Assembly: GCF_013386115.1 (NCBI RefSeq)
Contig: NZ_JACAOR010000011.1
Span: forward strand, 62,001 to 126,000
Origin: Pseudomonas gingeri
GTDB taxonomy: Bacteria; Pseudomonadota; Gammaproteobacteria; Pseudomonadales; Pseudomonadaceae
Direction of reading: 5' to 3'
Length of the DNA: 64,000 nt
The notes under the pieces were generated by a model, which was given only the letters and a program-made list of their open reading frames with translations, made no database searches and had not been told where the DNA came from. Each line of letters begins with the position of its first letter. Positions within the stretch are counted from its first letter, which is position 1. The position numbers were made by a program, and so were the translations under genes. Below, in pieces: positions 11,304-20,387 of the stretch.

Positions 11304-12416
11304 ATGAGTGGCGACTTCCTCGCCCTGGCGCAGCCGGGCGTGCAACAACTTTCGCCTTACGTTCCGGGCAAGCCCGTGGACGAATTGGCGCGCGAGCTGG
11401 ATATCGATCCGGCGCGCATCATCAAGCTGGCGAGCAATGAAAACCCGCTGGGCGCCAGTCCCAGGGCCCTGGCGGCGATTGGCGAGGCGTTGGCCGACCT
11501 GACCCGCTACCCGGACGGCAACGGCTTCGAGCTGAAGCAGCGCCTGTCCGAGTTGTGCGGCGTGCAGGCCAGCCAGGTGACCCTGGGCAACGGTTCCAAC
11601 GATATCCTCGAACTGGTCGCCCGTGCCTACCTGGCGCCGGGCCTGAATGCGGTCTTCAGCGAGCATGCCTTCGCGATCTATCCGATCGTGACCCAGGCCG
11701 TGGCCGCCGACGCCCGCGTGGCTCCGGCCAGGGATTTCGGACATGACCTGCCGGCGATGCTGGCGGCGATCGACGAGAACACCCGCGTGGTGTTTATCGC
11801 CAACCCGAACAACCCGACCGGCACCTGGTTCGGCCCGCAGGCGCTGGAAGCCTTCCTGGCGAAGGTGCCCGGCAATGTGCTGGTGGTGCTGGACGAGGCG
11901 TATATCGAGTACGCCCAGGGCGAAGATCTGCCGAATGGCCTGAACTACCTGTCGACCTATCCGAACCTGCTGGTTTCCCGCACGTTCTCCAAGGCCTACG
12001 GCCTGGCGGCGCTGCGTGTCGGCTACGGGCTGTCGTCGCCGGCGGTGGCGGACATCCTCAATCGGGTGCGCCAGCCGTTCAACGTGAACAGTCTCGCCCT
12101 GGTGGCGGCCCATGCCGCGCTGGACGATGTCGAGTACGTGGCACGCAGTCGCGAGCTGAACGAAGCCGGCATGCGGCAACTGGAGGAAGGTTTCCGGCAG
12201 ATGGGCCTGGGCTGGATTCCCTCGCGCGCCAATTTCCTCGCTGTCGATGTCGGTCGCGACGCGGGGCCGGTTTACCAGGGCCTGCTGCGCGAGGGCGTGA
12301 TCGTGCGTCCGATCGCCGGTTATGGTTTGCCGCGGCACCTGCGCATCAGTATTGGCCTGGCCAGTGAAAACAGTCGTTTGCTCGAGGCCCTGGCCAAGGT
12401 CCTGGCTCGTGGTTGA
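11304..12416 (+). CDS. hisC: Histidinol-phosphate / aromatic aminotransferase HisC2
   Basis: A 370-residue class I/II PLP aminotransferase. Family motifs are KLASNENPLGASP, the TLGNGSNDILELV phosphate-binding loop, IANPNNPTGTW, VVLDEAYIEYA and SRTFSKAYGLAALRVGYG with the PLP lysine. Placed between pheA and tyrA, this copy is the one usually named hisC2 in Pseudomonas and may mainly serve aromatic transamination. I start at ATG 11304 (MSGDFLALAQPG); a TTG two codons upstream is less likely. Confidence 0.93.
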   Translation: MSGDFLALAQPGVQQLSPYVPGKPVDELARELDIDPARIIKLASNENPLGASPRALAAIGEALADLTRYPDGNGFELKQRLSELCGVQASQVTLGNGSNDILELVARAYLAPGLNAVFSEHAFAIYPIVTQAVAADARVAPARDFGHDLPAMLAAIDENTRVVFIANPNNPTGTWFGPQALEAFLAKVPGNVLVVLDEAYIEYAQGEDLPNGLNYLSTYPNLLVSRTFSKAYGLAALRVGYGLSSPAVADILNRVRQPFNVNSLALVAAHAALDDVEYVARSRELNEAGMRQLEEGFRQMGLGWIPSRANFLAVDVGRDAGPVYQGLLREGVIVRPIAGYGLPRHLRISIGLASENSRLLEALAKVLARG

Positions 12417-12420
12417 TGTC

Positions 12421-13368
12421 ATGCCGATGCAATCTGTGACGCCTATGATCGGCCGCCTGGTGGTGGTCGGTCTCGGGCTGATTGGCGGTTCCTTCGCCAA
12501 GGGGCTGCGGGAAAGCGGCCTCTGCCGGGAAGTGGTCGGTGTCGATCTCGATCCGCAATCACGCCAGTTGGCGGTGGAGCTGGGGGTGGTCGATCGCTGC
12601 GAGGAAGATCTGGCGACCGCTTGTCGGGGAGCCGATGTGATTCAACTGGCGGTGCCGATCCTGGCCATGGAGAAGATGCTCGGCCTGTTGGCGGGCATGG
12701 ACCTGGGGCAAGCGATCCTGACGGATGTCGGCAGTGCCAAGGGCAATGTGGTGCGTGCCGCCTGCTCGGCGTTTGGCGCCATGCCGCCGCGGTTCGTGCC
12801 CGGGCACCCGATTGCCGGATCCGAACAGAGCGGGGTGCAGGCTTCCAACGGCAAGCTGTTCCGCCGGCACAAGGTGATCCTGACCCCGCTGGATGAAACC
12901 GATCCGGCGGCGGTGGCCACGGTCGACCGGCTGTGGCGTGCCCTGGGCGCGGATGTCGAGCATATGCAGGTCCAGCGCCACGACGAAGTCCTGGCGGCCA
13001 CCAGTCATTTGCCGCACCTGCTGGCTTTCGGCCTGGTGGATTCCCTGGCCAAGCGCAACGAGAACCTGGAGATTTTCCGTTACGCCGCCGGTGGATTCCG
13101 TGATTTCACGCGAATTGCCGGCAGCGATCCGGTCATGTGGCACGACATCTTCCTGGCCAATCGCGAGGCGGTGTTGCGTGCACTGGACACCTTCCGCAGC
13201 GACCTGGATGTCTTGCGCGATGCCGTCGACGCGGGGGATGGGCATCAACTGCTGGATGTGTTCGAGCGGGCCCAGGCGGCACGCGAACATTTCGGCAGGA
13301 TCTTGGCCCGACGGGCCCGCAAGGACACAATGAACGCCAACGATGATCACAAAGAGGCTCAGTCGTGA
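12421..13368 (+). CDS. tyrA: Prephenate dehydrogenase TyrA lacking the usual fused EPSP synthase domain
   Basis: A 315-residue TyrA: NAD-binding VVVGLGLIGGSFAKGL, LTDVGSAKGNV, GHPIAGSEQSGV, the catalytic-region SHLPHLLAF and FRDFTRIAGSDPVMWHDI. It converts prephenate to 4-hydroxyphenylpyruvate (or arogenate to tyrosine). In Pseudomonas this gene is normally the first half of a ~740-residue TyrA-AroA fusion placed directly before cmk. Here translation ends at DTMNANDDHKEAQS and cmk begins in a 4-base overlap. No EPSP synthase motif (such as GDKSISHR) is present. The EAQS end resembles the C-terminus I recall for the AroA half, which suggests an in-frame loss of the domain. Starts at 12445 (MIGRLVVVG) or GTG 12409 are alternatives. 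Confidence 0.92.
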   Translation: MPMQSVTPMIGRLVVVGLGLIGGSFAKGLRESGLCREVVGVDLDPQSRQLAVELGVVDRCEEDLATACRGADVIQLAVPILAMEKMLGLLAGMDLGQAILTDVGSAKGNVVRAACSAFGAMPPRFVPGHPIAGSEQSGVQASNGKLFRRHKVILTPLDETDPAAVATVDRLWRALGADVEHMQVQRHDEVLAATSHLPHLLAFGLVDSLAKRNENLEIFRYAAGGFRDFTRIAGSDPVMWHDIFLANREAVLRALDTFRSDLDVLRDAVDAGDGHQLLDVFERAQAAREHFGRILARRARKDTMNANDDHKEAQS

Positions 13369-14054
13369 ATATTCAAGCTCCAGTCATCGCCATCGACGGA
13401 CCCAGCGGCTCGGGCAAGGGCACTATCGCCGGTCTGCTGGCCAAGCGTCTGGGCTGGTGCCTGCTGGACTCTGGTGCGCTGTATCGGTTGCTGGCCTTCG
13501 CCGCGCGCAATCACGGTGTCGACCTGACCAACGAAGAGTCCCTCAAGCTGCTGGCCGCCCACCTCGACGTGCAGTTCATCGGTGCGACCGACGGCCAGCC
13601 GCAGCGCATCATTCTCGAAGGGGACGATGTCACCCAGGATATCCGCAACGAGTCGATCGGTGCCGGTGCTTCCCAGGTCGCGGCCCTGCCGGCGGTGCGC
13701 GACGCCTTGCTGCAGCGCCAGCGCGCATTCCAGGAGCCGCCGGGGCTGGTGGCCGACGGTCGCGACATGGGGACCGTGGTGTTTCCCGATGCGCCGCTGA
13801 AGATTTTCCTCACCGCCAGTTCCGAGGAGCGGGCGCGTCGCCGGTACTTGCAGTTGAAGGCCAAGGGCGATGATGTTAGTCTGTCGAGTCTGCTAGATGA
13901 GATACGTGCACGCGATGAGCGTGACACCCAGCGAGCGGTAGCCCCGCTCAAGCCGGCGGCTGACGCCATACAGCTGGATTCCACGGAGTTGTCCATCGAG
14001 CAGGTGCTGGAACGCATCATGAGCGAGATCGCCATTCGCGATATCGCCGGGTGA
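13365..14054 (+). CDS. cmk: Cytidylate kinase
   Basis: A 229-residue (d)CMP kinase supplying CDP/dCDP. The Walker A loop DGPSGSGKGTIAG is at residues ~11-23. LDSGALYRLLA, GRDMGTVVFPDAPLKIFLTAS and RDERDTQRAVAPLKPA are the CMP-binding and lid motifs. It starts at GTG 13365 inside the tyrA stop (GTGA overlap), so it is translationally coupled to tyrA. rpsA follows, an order conserved across many gammaproteobacteria. Confidence 0.96.
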   Translation: MNIQAPVIAIDGPSGSGKGTIAGLLAKRLGWCLLDSGALYRLLAFAARNHGVDLTNEESLKLLAAHLDVQFIGATDGQPQRIILEGDDVTQDIRNESIGAGASQVAALPAVRDALLQRQRAFQEPPGLVADGRDMGTVVFPDAPLKIFLTASSEERARRRYLQLKAKGDDVSLSSLLDEIRARDERDTQRAVAPLKPAADAIQLDSTELSIEQVLERIMSEIAIRDIAG

Positions 14055-14174
14055 CCAAGAAGCGTGCAGGGGACCAGTCATAGTCCTGCATGGCTTCTTT
14101 CATATGAACGTAACCCACACCGTCTGGGGTGTGGCAGATGGGCGTATTCTTCGCCCTTATCAACAGGAATTAAA

Positions 14175-15860
14175 ATGAGCGAAAGCTTTGCGGAACTCTT
14201 TGAAGAGAGCTTGAAGACCCTTAATCTTCAGGCTGGTTCGATCATCACCGGTGTTATCGTTGATATCGATTACCAAGCTCGTTGGGTCACTGTCCACGCT
14301 GGTCTGAAGTCTGAAGCTCTGATCCCGCTGGAACAGTTCTACAACGATGCTGGCGAGCTGAACATCAACGTCGGTGACGAAGTTCACGTGGCGCTGGATT
14401 CGGTTGAAGACGGCTTTGGTGAAACCAAGCTGTCCCGTGAAAAAGCCAAGCGCGCTGAATGCTGGATCGTTCTGGAAGCAGCCTTCGCAGCCGAGGAAGT
14501 GGTCAAGGGCGTTATCAACGGTAAGGTTAAAGGCGGCTTCACTGTCGACGTTAACGGCATCCGTGCGTTCCTGCCAGGTTCCCTGGTTGACGTCCGTCCA
14601 GTGCGCGACACCACGCACCTGGAAGGCAAAGAGCTCGAGTTCAAGGTCATCAAGCTCGACCAGAAACGCAACAACGTTGTCGTTTCCCGCCGCAGCGTCC
14701 TGGAAGCCGAGAACTCCGCCGAGCGTGAAGCTCTGCTGGAATCCCTGCAGGAAGGTCAGCAAGTCAAGGGTATCGTCAAGAACCTCACCGACTACGGCGC
14801 ATTCGTCGATCTGGGTGGCGTCGATGGCCTGCTGCACATCACCGACATGGCCTGGAAGCGCATCAAGCATCCATCGGAAATCGTCAACGTTGGCGACGAG
14901 ATCGATGTCAAGGTTCTGAAGTACGATCGCGAGCGCAATCGTGTTTCCCTGGGCCTGAAGCAGCTGGGCGAAGATCCATGGGTTGCTATCAAAGCCCGTT
15001 ACCCAGAAAGCACCCGCGTTACCGCGCGTGTAACCAACCTGACCGACTACGGCTGCTTCGCTGAGCTGGAAGAAGGCGTTGAAGGTCTGGTGCACGTTTC
15101 GGAAATGGACTGGACCAACAAGAACATCCACCCTTCGAAAGTCGTACAAGTCGGCGACGAAGTGGAAGTCATGGTTCTGGACATCGACGAAGAGCGTCGT
15201 CGTATCTCCCTGGGCATCAAGCAGTGCAAGTCGAACCCATGGGAAGACTTCTCTGGCCAGTTCAACAAGGGCGACAAGATCTCCGGCACCATCAAGTCGA
15301 TCACCGATTTCGGTATCTTCATTGGTCTGGACGGCGGCATCGACGGTCTGGTTCACCTGTCCGACATCTCCTGGAACGAAGTGGGCGAAGAAGCCGTACG
15401 TCGTTTCAAGAAGGGCGACGAGCTGGACACCGTCATCCTGTCGGTTGACCCAGAGCGTGAGCGCATCTCCCTGGGCATCAAGCAACTGGAAAGCGACCCG
15501 TTCTCCGAGTACGTCTCGGTTAACGACAAAGGCGCCATCGTTAAAGGCACTGTGAAAGAAGTTGACGCCAAAGGCGCCATCATCGTTCTGGCCGACGATA
15601 TCGAAGCGACTCTGAAAGCCTCCGAAATCAGCCGTGACCGCGTTGAAGACGCGCGTAACGTCCTGAAGGAAGGCGAAGAAGTAGAAGCCAAGATCATCAG
15701 CGTTGACCGCAAGAGCCGCGTGATCCAGCTGTCGATCAAGTCGAAAGACGTTGAAGACGAGAAAGAAGCCATCCAGAGCCTGAAAGCAGCTCCGGAAGGC
15801 GAAGCAGCTGACACCACCATGGCTGCTCTGCTGCGTCAAGCAATGGCCAAACAGAACTGA
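14175..15860 (+). CDS. rpsA: 30S ribosomal protein S1
   Basis: A 561-residue S1 protein with six S1 RNA-binding repeats, which recruits mRNA to the 30S subunit. Starts MSESFAELFEESLKTL at ATG 14175 after CAGGAAT. Repeats are recognisable by G-I-V-K/T-NLTDYGAFVDLGGVDGLLHI, LTDYGCFAELEEGVEGLVHV and ITDFGIFIGLDGGIDGLVHL. Codon use is visibly shifted (GTT, GCT, CGT) relative to its neighbours, as expected of a highly expressed gene. A strong terminator follows. Confidence 0.99.
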   Translation: MSESFAELFEESLKTLNLQAGSIITGVIVDIDYQARWVTVHAGLKSEALIPLEQFYNDAGELNINVGDEVHVALDSVEDGFGETKLSREKAKRAECWIVLEAAFAAEEVVKGVINGKVKGGFTVDVNGIRAFLPGSLVDVRPVRDTTHLEGKELEFKVIKLDQKRNNVVVSRRSVLEAENSAEREALLESLQEGQQVKGIVKNLTDYGAFVDLGGVDGLLHITDMAWKRIKHPSEIVNVGDEIDVKVLKYDRERNRVSLGLKQLGEDPWVAIKARYPESTRVTARVTNLTDYGCFAELEEGVEGLVHVSEMDWTNKNIHPSKVVQVGDEVEVMVLDIDEERRRISLGIKQCKSNPWEDFSGQFNKGDKISGTIKSITDFGIFIGLDGGIDGLVHLSDISWNEVGEEAVRRFKKGDELDTVILSVDPERERISLGIKQLESDPFSEYVSVNDKGAIVKGTVKEVDAKGAIIVLADDIEATLKASEISRDRVEDARNVLKEGEEVEAKIISVDRKSRVIQLSIKSKDVEDEKEAIQSLKAAPEGEAADTTMAALLRQAMAKQN

Positions 15861-15877
15861 GTTCTGTCTGACTGTTG

Positions 15878-15907
15878 AAAAAAGGGCGACTTCGGTCGCC
15901 CTTTTTT
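15878..15907 (+). terminator. rpsA intrinsic terminator
   Basis: A textbook hairpin: GGGCGAC-TTCG-GTCGCCC preceded by six A and followed by six T, beginning 17 bases after the rpsA stop. Confidence 0.95.
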
Positions 15908-16052
15908 ATGGCCGGGATTTGAGTGTTTCACGGGTGAAACCAAATCGGACGTGCTACGGTCACATTTATAAGTGTAAAGATCTGTGTGTCTGGATCAGCC
16001 ATTGTCAGCTGTCGAAGGCTTTTCTCAGGGTGTCACCTTGATAAGGATGTGA

Positions 16053-16334
16053 ATGAGCAAGCTCATAGCAGTATTTGCCCTGGCGTTGCTTGCCGGATGT
16101 ACCACCAACGCCAAGACCCACGTCAGGCACGGTGTGAGCGGTATCGAGATCGACTGCTCGGGATTGGGTTCCGGCTGGGAAAAGTGCTACAAACGGGCGG
16201 CTCGCGAGTGCAAGGCTCAGGGCTACAAGGTCGTCACCAAGTCCAGTGATGCCAAGGATGATGAAGGTGACTATCTCTTTGGCTGGAATCCGGCAGGCTA
16301 TGCCACCCGGACGATGCTGGTGATCTGCAACTAG
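16053..16334 (+). CDS. Small lipoprotein of unknown function
   Basis: 93 residues with a lipoprotein signal peptide: MSKLIAVFALALLAGC gives lipobox LLAGC with Cys16 as the lipidation site. The mature part has four cysteines after the lipid Cys (IDCSGL, KCYKRAA, ECKAQGY, VICN), which suggests disulfides in the envelope. The gene sits between rpsA and ihfB. I recognise no enzyme family; it resembles small conserved Pseudomonas envelope proteins. Confidence 0.8.
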   Translation: MSKLIAVFALALLAGCTTNAKTHVRHGVSGIEIDCSGLGSGWEKCYKRAARECKAQGYKVVTKSSDAKDDEGDYLFGWNPAGYATRTMLVICN

Positions 16335-16467
16335 TCGATATACACACCTCCAGGCCCGGACGTATCTGGTATGCAGATAAGTCAATAGATGGGCTGTTCA
16401 AAATCCTCAGGTCATGCTAAAACCTTCGAAGCGCTTTTCCTAGCTGCTTGAAAAAGAAGGGAAAAAT

Positions 16468-16767
16468 ATGACGAAGTCGGAGTTGATCGAACGAATTGTC
16501 ACCCATCAGGGGCTGCTCTCATCCAAGGATGTCGAGTTGGCCATCAAGACCATGCTTGAGCAAATGTCCCAGTGCCTGGCGACTGGGGACCGGATCGAAA
16601 TTCGTGGATTCGGTAGCTTTTCCCTGCACTATCGCGCACCGCGCGTGGGGCGCAATCCCAAGACCGGGCAGTCGGTCAGCCTGGATGGGAAGTTTGTACC
16701 GCACTTCAAACCGGGGAAGGAGCTTCGGGATCGGGTGAATGAAGATGAAGAGCATGATGATGCCTGA
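16468..16767 (+). CDS. ihfB: Integration host factor subunit beta
   Basis: A 99-residue HU/IHF-fold DNA-bending protein (MTKSELIERIVTHQGLLSSKDVE). The DNA-intercalating arm is intact: GFGSFSLHYRAPRVGRNPKTG with the proline at the tip. It partners IhfA, which is not in this window. A GAAGGGAAAAAT ribosome site precedes the ATG. Gene order rpsA-ihfB is the usual one. Confidence 0.97.
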   Translation: MTKSELIERIVTHQGLLSSKDVELAIKTMLEQMSQCLATGDRIEIRGFGSFSLHYRAPRVGRNPKTGQSVSLDGKFVPHFKPGKELRDRVNEDEEHDDA

Positions 16768-17171
16768 TCATCTTCGCCAGGTGCGTATGCGTCTGGCCTG
16801 GTGATCTGTCCCGTTGTTCATCACCCAGCGGGCGATTGTATCTATCCCGATAAATCGGCATTCCGTTTATTGGATGGCATCCGGGATTGACCCGTTCGGT
16901 TCACTGTCTCCCTTTGTGCTCCGGGATCATGTCCGGTCGTAGCGGCTATTTCCCCGTTATCTCTTCCCCTCTGTATTTCGCTGGTTTTCTTGTCCATGGT
17001 GGCAAGTGTCGAGTTATTGCGTAGAGTCGTCTATATTCGCGGGCCCAACTGCCAGGTCGAGTATTTTCTGGCTTGGCCTCCTGTTTTTTACGACGCGTAA
17101 AGTTTCCGGGTCTGGCGAGTAAAAGCTGCTCGTGAATATCGTTATTTAAGTGTGGCAAGGATCTTGGCTTG
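16768..17171. other. Intergenic region between ihfB and the O-antigen genes
   Basis: About 400 bases without a credible gene and with lower GC than the flanks. A near-perfect 20-bp palindrome (CCAGGTGCGTATGCGTCTGG, 16777-16796) just after ihfB may be its terminator. I see no JUMPstart/ops element. Many Pseudomonas carry lapA, wzz and the O-antigen cluster at this junction. Confidence 0.5.
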
Positions 17172-18191
17172 ATGATGATTTTGTTGTGCTGTTTGGTCGT
17201 GTTGATGGCGTCGTTATTGTTGACGGGCGCTCTTCGTCATTACGCGTTGGCGCGCAGCCTGATGGATATTCCCAACGAGCGCAGCTCTCATTCCGTCGCC
17301 ACTCCCCGTGGTGGTGGCGTGGCCATCGTCGTCAGTTTCCTGGCTGTCTTGCCTGTCCTGGCGTTTACCGGCATCGTGCTTTGGCCCATCGTCTGGGCGC
17401 TGCTGGGTGCCGGCGCCTGTATCGCGCTGGTGGGGTTTCTCGACGATCATGGCCATGTAGCTGCTCGCTGGCGCTTGTTGGCTCATTTTTCGGCGGCGGC
17501 CTGGTTGCTTTTCTGGATGGGTGGCCTGCCGACTCTTGATATCATGGGCGCACGTATCAACCTGGGGTTGGTCGGTGATGTCTTGGCCGCCTTCTATCTG
17601 GTGTGGATGCTCAATCTTTATAATTTCATGGATGGAATCGACGGGATTGCCAGCGTAGAAGCGCTGACGGCGTGCCTCGGCGCGTGTCTTGTCTATACAC
17701 TCACAGACAATGCAGGCCTGATCTGGCCGCCGTTGCTGCTGGCGATGGCGGTCGGTGGTTTTCTATACTGGAATTTTCCACCTGCCAGGATTTTCATGGG
17801 TGATGCCGGCAGCGGTTTTCTCGGCGTGATGCTCGGCGGGCTTTCCCTCCATGCGGCCTGGGCTGAACCCCGGTTGCTGTGGGTGTGGTTGATTTTGCTG
17901 GGCGTGTTCGTCGTCGACGCGACGTTTACGTTGATACGACGTTTACTGCGTGGTGACAAGGTGTACGAGGCGCATCGCAGTCATGCCTATCAATTTGCCT
18001 CGCGGCAGGTGGGCAGCCATCTGCCGGTGACTCTGGCGGTAACCGGGATCAATCTTGGCTGGTTGTTGCCGATTGCCCTATGTGTCGGATTGTCGATAGT
18101 GGACGGCGCCATCGGGCTGATTGTCGCGTATGTGCCGTTGGTTTTCCTGGCCTTCAGGTTTCACGCGGGCGAGCTGGAAAAAGCGGGCTGA
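17172..18191 (+). CDS. wbpL: Initiating glycosyltransferase, MraY/WecA family (WbpL-like)
   Basis: A 339-residue polytopic membrane protein of the UDP-sugar:undecaprenyl-phosphate sugar-1-phosphate transferase family. Signatures are DIPNERSSH and PRGGG near the N-terminus, VGFLDDHG (the DDxx motif), NLYNFMDGIDGIA and FMGDAGSGFLGVMLGG. In Pseudomonas WbpL starts O-antigen units on the lipid carrier. Adjacent wbpM supports this. Start chosen at ATG 17172, about 10 bases after AAGGA; TTG 17169 and ATG 17175 are alternatives. Confidence 0.9.
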   Translation: MMILLCCLVVLMASLLLTGALRHYALARSLMDIPNERSSHSVATPRGGGVAIVVSFLAVLPVLAFTGIVLWPIVWALLGAGACIALVGFLDDHGHVAARWRLLAHFSAAAWLLFWMGGLPTLDIMGARINLGLVGDVLAAFYLVWMLNLYNFMDGIDGIASVEALTACLGACLVYTLTDNAGLIWPPLLLAMAVGGFLYWNFPPARIFMGDAGSGFLGVMLGGLSLHAAWAEPRLLWVWLILLGVFVVDATFTLIRRLLRGDKVYEAHRSHAYQFASRQVGSHLPVTLAVTGINLGWLLPIALCVGLSIVDGAIGLIVAYVPLVFLAFRFHAGELEKAG

Positions 18192-18281
18192 GCGTTATCG
18201 TTTTTCCAGTTGGCTTGGACATGCCTGTATCGGATACAGCATGTGTATTGCCGTTTTTTGGATACTGGCCTTAGAGGGGTT

Positions 18282-20276
18282 ATGGATAAGATACGAGCCT
18301 TTTTGTTAGGCCTCCCGCGTCGGCAAAAACGCGTTCTTCAGGTCATCGCCGACATTGTGCTGGTGTGGTTGGCGCTGTGGATGTCGTTTGTCGTCAGGCT
18401 GGGGCTGGACGACGTGATCAACCCGTTTACCCAGCACCGCTGGTTGTTTCTCTCCGCGCCTGTGGTGGCTATTCCGCTGTTTGTAAAATTCGGGTTGTAC
18501 CGGGCGGTGATGCGTTATTTCGGCAATGATGCCCTGATCGCCATCGTCAAGGCGGTGAGCCTGTCCGCGCTGATCCTCGGTGTGGTGGTCTATCTCTATA
18601 GCAACCACCAGACAGTGGTGCCGCGATCCATCATGTTCAACTACTGGTGGTTGAGCCTGATCATGATCGGTGGTCTGCGTCTGGTGATGCGCCAGTACTT
18701 CCTGGGGGATTGGTTTGGTGCCTCCCAGCACATGCCTTTTGCCAATCGTGATAGCGGGCTGACGAAGGTGGCGGTGTACGGAGCCGGTTCGGCGGGTAAC
18801 CAACTGGTTGCTGCGCTGCGCATGGGCCGCGCCATGCAGCCCGTTGCCTTTATTGACGATGACAGCAGTATTGCCGATCGCAGTATTTCCGGGTTGCAGG
18901 TCTACAAACCCAAGCATATCCAGCAGATGATCGATACCACGGGAGCCCAGGAAATCCTGCTGGCGATTCCTTCCTCTTCCCGCGGGCGCCGCCGTGAGAT
19001 TCTTGGTTTCCTGGAAGGTTACCCCTTGCATGTACGCAGTGTGCCCGGGTTCATGGATCTGGCCAGCGGGCGGGTCAAGGTCGACGATATCCAGGAAGTC
19101 GATATCGCCGATCTGCTCGGGCGTGACGCCGTGCCTGCCCAGGCTGAACTGCTTGAGCATTGCATCAAGGGCCGTGCGGTGCTTGTCACCGGAGCCGGCG
19201 GCTCCATTGGTTCGGAGCTTTGCCGGCAGATTCTTGCCTTGCGCCCAACGACGCTTCTGCTTTTCGAGCACAGTGAGTTCAATCTCTACAGCATCTTGTC
19301 GGAGCTTGAGCGGCGCGTGGCCCGTGAGTCCCTGTCCGTGCGCCTGCTGCCGATCCTCGGCTCCGTGCGTAATCCGGACAAGTTGCTGTCTGTCATGAAA
19401 ACCTGGCGTGTGGAAACGGTCTACCATGCGGCGGCGTACAAGCACGTGCCCATGGTCGAGCACAACATCGCCGAAGGCGTGCTGAACAATGTGATCGGCA
19501 CCCTGAACACCGCTCAGGCGGCATTGCAGGCCGGCGTGGCGAACTTCGTGCTCATTTCCACCGACAAGGCGGTGCGGCCGACCAATGTCATGGGCAGCAC
19601 CAAGCGTCTGGCCGAGATGACCCTGCAGGCCCTCAGTCGTGAGCTGGCACCGGTGCTCTTTGGTGATTCTAGCAATGTGTCCCGGGTCAACAAGACCCGT
19701 TTCACCATGGTTCGGTTTGGCAACGTGCTGGGTTCGTCGGGGTCGGTTATTCCGTTGTTCCACAAGCAGATCAAGGCGGGTGGGCCGCTGACGGTGACCC
19801 ATCCGAAGATCACGCGTTACTTCATGACTATCCCTGAAGCCGCCCAACTGGTCATCCAGGCCGGCTCGATGGGGCAGGGGGGCGATGTGTTTGTCCTGGA
19901 CATGGGCGAACCGGTCAGGATTGTCGAGCTGGCGGAAAAGATGATTCACCTTTCCGGCCTGAGTATCCGTTCCGACAAGAACCCTCATGGTGATATCGCG
20001 ATCGAGTTCTCGGGGTTGCGACCTGGAGAAAAGCTTTACGAAGAGTTGCTGATCGGCGACAACGTGGCGGCGACCCAGCATCCGATGATCATGACCGCCA
20101 ATGAAGACCTGCTGCCCTGGGAGGCGCTCAAGTTGCGCCTGTCCGAATTGCTTGCGGCCGTGGAGAACGATGACTACGCGCGTGTGCGTCAGTTGTTGCG
20201 GGACACTGTCAGCGGCTATGCCCCGGACGGTGAGATAGTGGACTGGATCTATCAGCAGCGGCGCATGGATCCCTGA
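18282..20276 (+). CDS. wbpM: UDP-GlcNAc C4,6-dehydratase WbpM-like (nucleoside-diphosphate sugar epimerase/dehydratase)
   Basis: A 664-residue two-part protein. About four N-terminal membrane segments and a CoA-binding-like Rossmann region (VAVYGAGSAGNQLVAAL) are followed by a cytoplasmic SDR domain: VLVTGAGGSIGSELCRQ, HAAAYKHVPMVE, and STDKAVRPTNVMGSTKR with the Met-x3-Lys arrangement typical of WbpM. It makes the 4-keto-6-deoxy sugar precursor for O-antigen (QuiNAc/FucNAc types). Start at ATG 18282 after AGAGGGG; the frame is open upstream but without family resemblance. Follows wbpL by 90 bases. Confidence 0.93.
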   Translation: MDKIRAFLLGLPRRQKRVLQVIADIVLVWLALWMSFVVRLGLDDVINPFTQHRWLFLSAPVVAIPLFVKFGLYRAVMRYFGNDALIAIVKAVSLSALILGVVVYLYSNHQTVVPRSIMFNYWWLSLIMIGGLRLVMRQYFLGDWFGASQHMPFANRDSGLTKVAVYGAGSAGNQLVAALRMGRAMQPVAFIDDDSSIADRSISGLQVYKPKHIQQMIDTTGAQEILLAIPSSSRGRRREILGFLEGYPLHVRSVPGFMDLASGRVKVDDIQEVDIADLLGRDAVPAQAELLEHCIKGRAVLVTGAGGSIGSELCRQILALRPTTLLLFEHSEFNLYSILSELERRVARESLSVRLLPILGSVRNPDKLLSVMKTWRVETVYHAAAYKHVPMVEHNIAEGVLNNVIGTLNTAQAALQAGVANFVLISTDKAVRPTNVMGSTKRLAEMTLQALSRELAPVLFGDSSNVSRVNKTRFTMVRFGNVLGSSGSVIPLFHKQIKAGGPLTVTHPKITRYFMTIPEAAQLVIQAGSMGQGGDVFVLDMGEPVRIVELAEKMIHLSGLSIRSDKNPHGDIAIEFSGLRPGEKLYEELLIGDNVAATQHPMIMTANEDLLPWEALKLRLSELLAAVENDDYARVRQLLRDTVSGYAPDGEIVDWIYQQRRMDP

Positions 20277-20333
20277 AGCTACACACCCGGTAACGGCCTC
20301 GTTTTTGACAAGGCTCCAGCATCACCTAGGTTT

Positions 20334-20362
20334 GGAAAGCAGCTTCGGAAAAGCTGCTTTCC
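20334..20362 (+). terminator. 12-bp hairpin between wbpM and comEA
   Basis: A perfect stem GGAAAGCAGCTT / AAGCTGCTTTCC with a CGGAA loop. No T-run follows, and the comEA ribosome site lies 12 bases downstream. It may be an attenuator or RNA-processing stem rather than a full terminator. Confidence 0.55.
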
Positions 20363-20387
20363 CCTACGATGTCATGGAGTGTCACCT

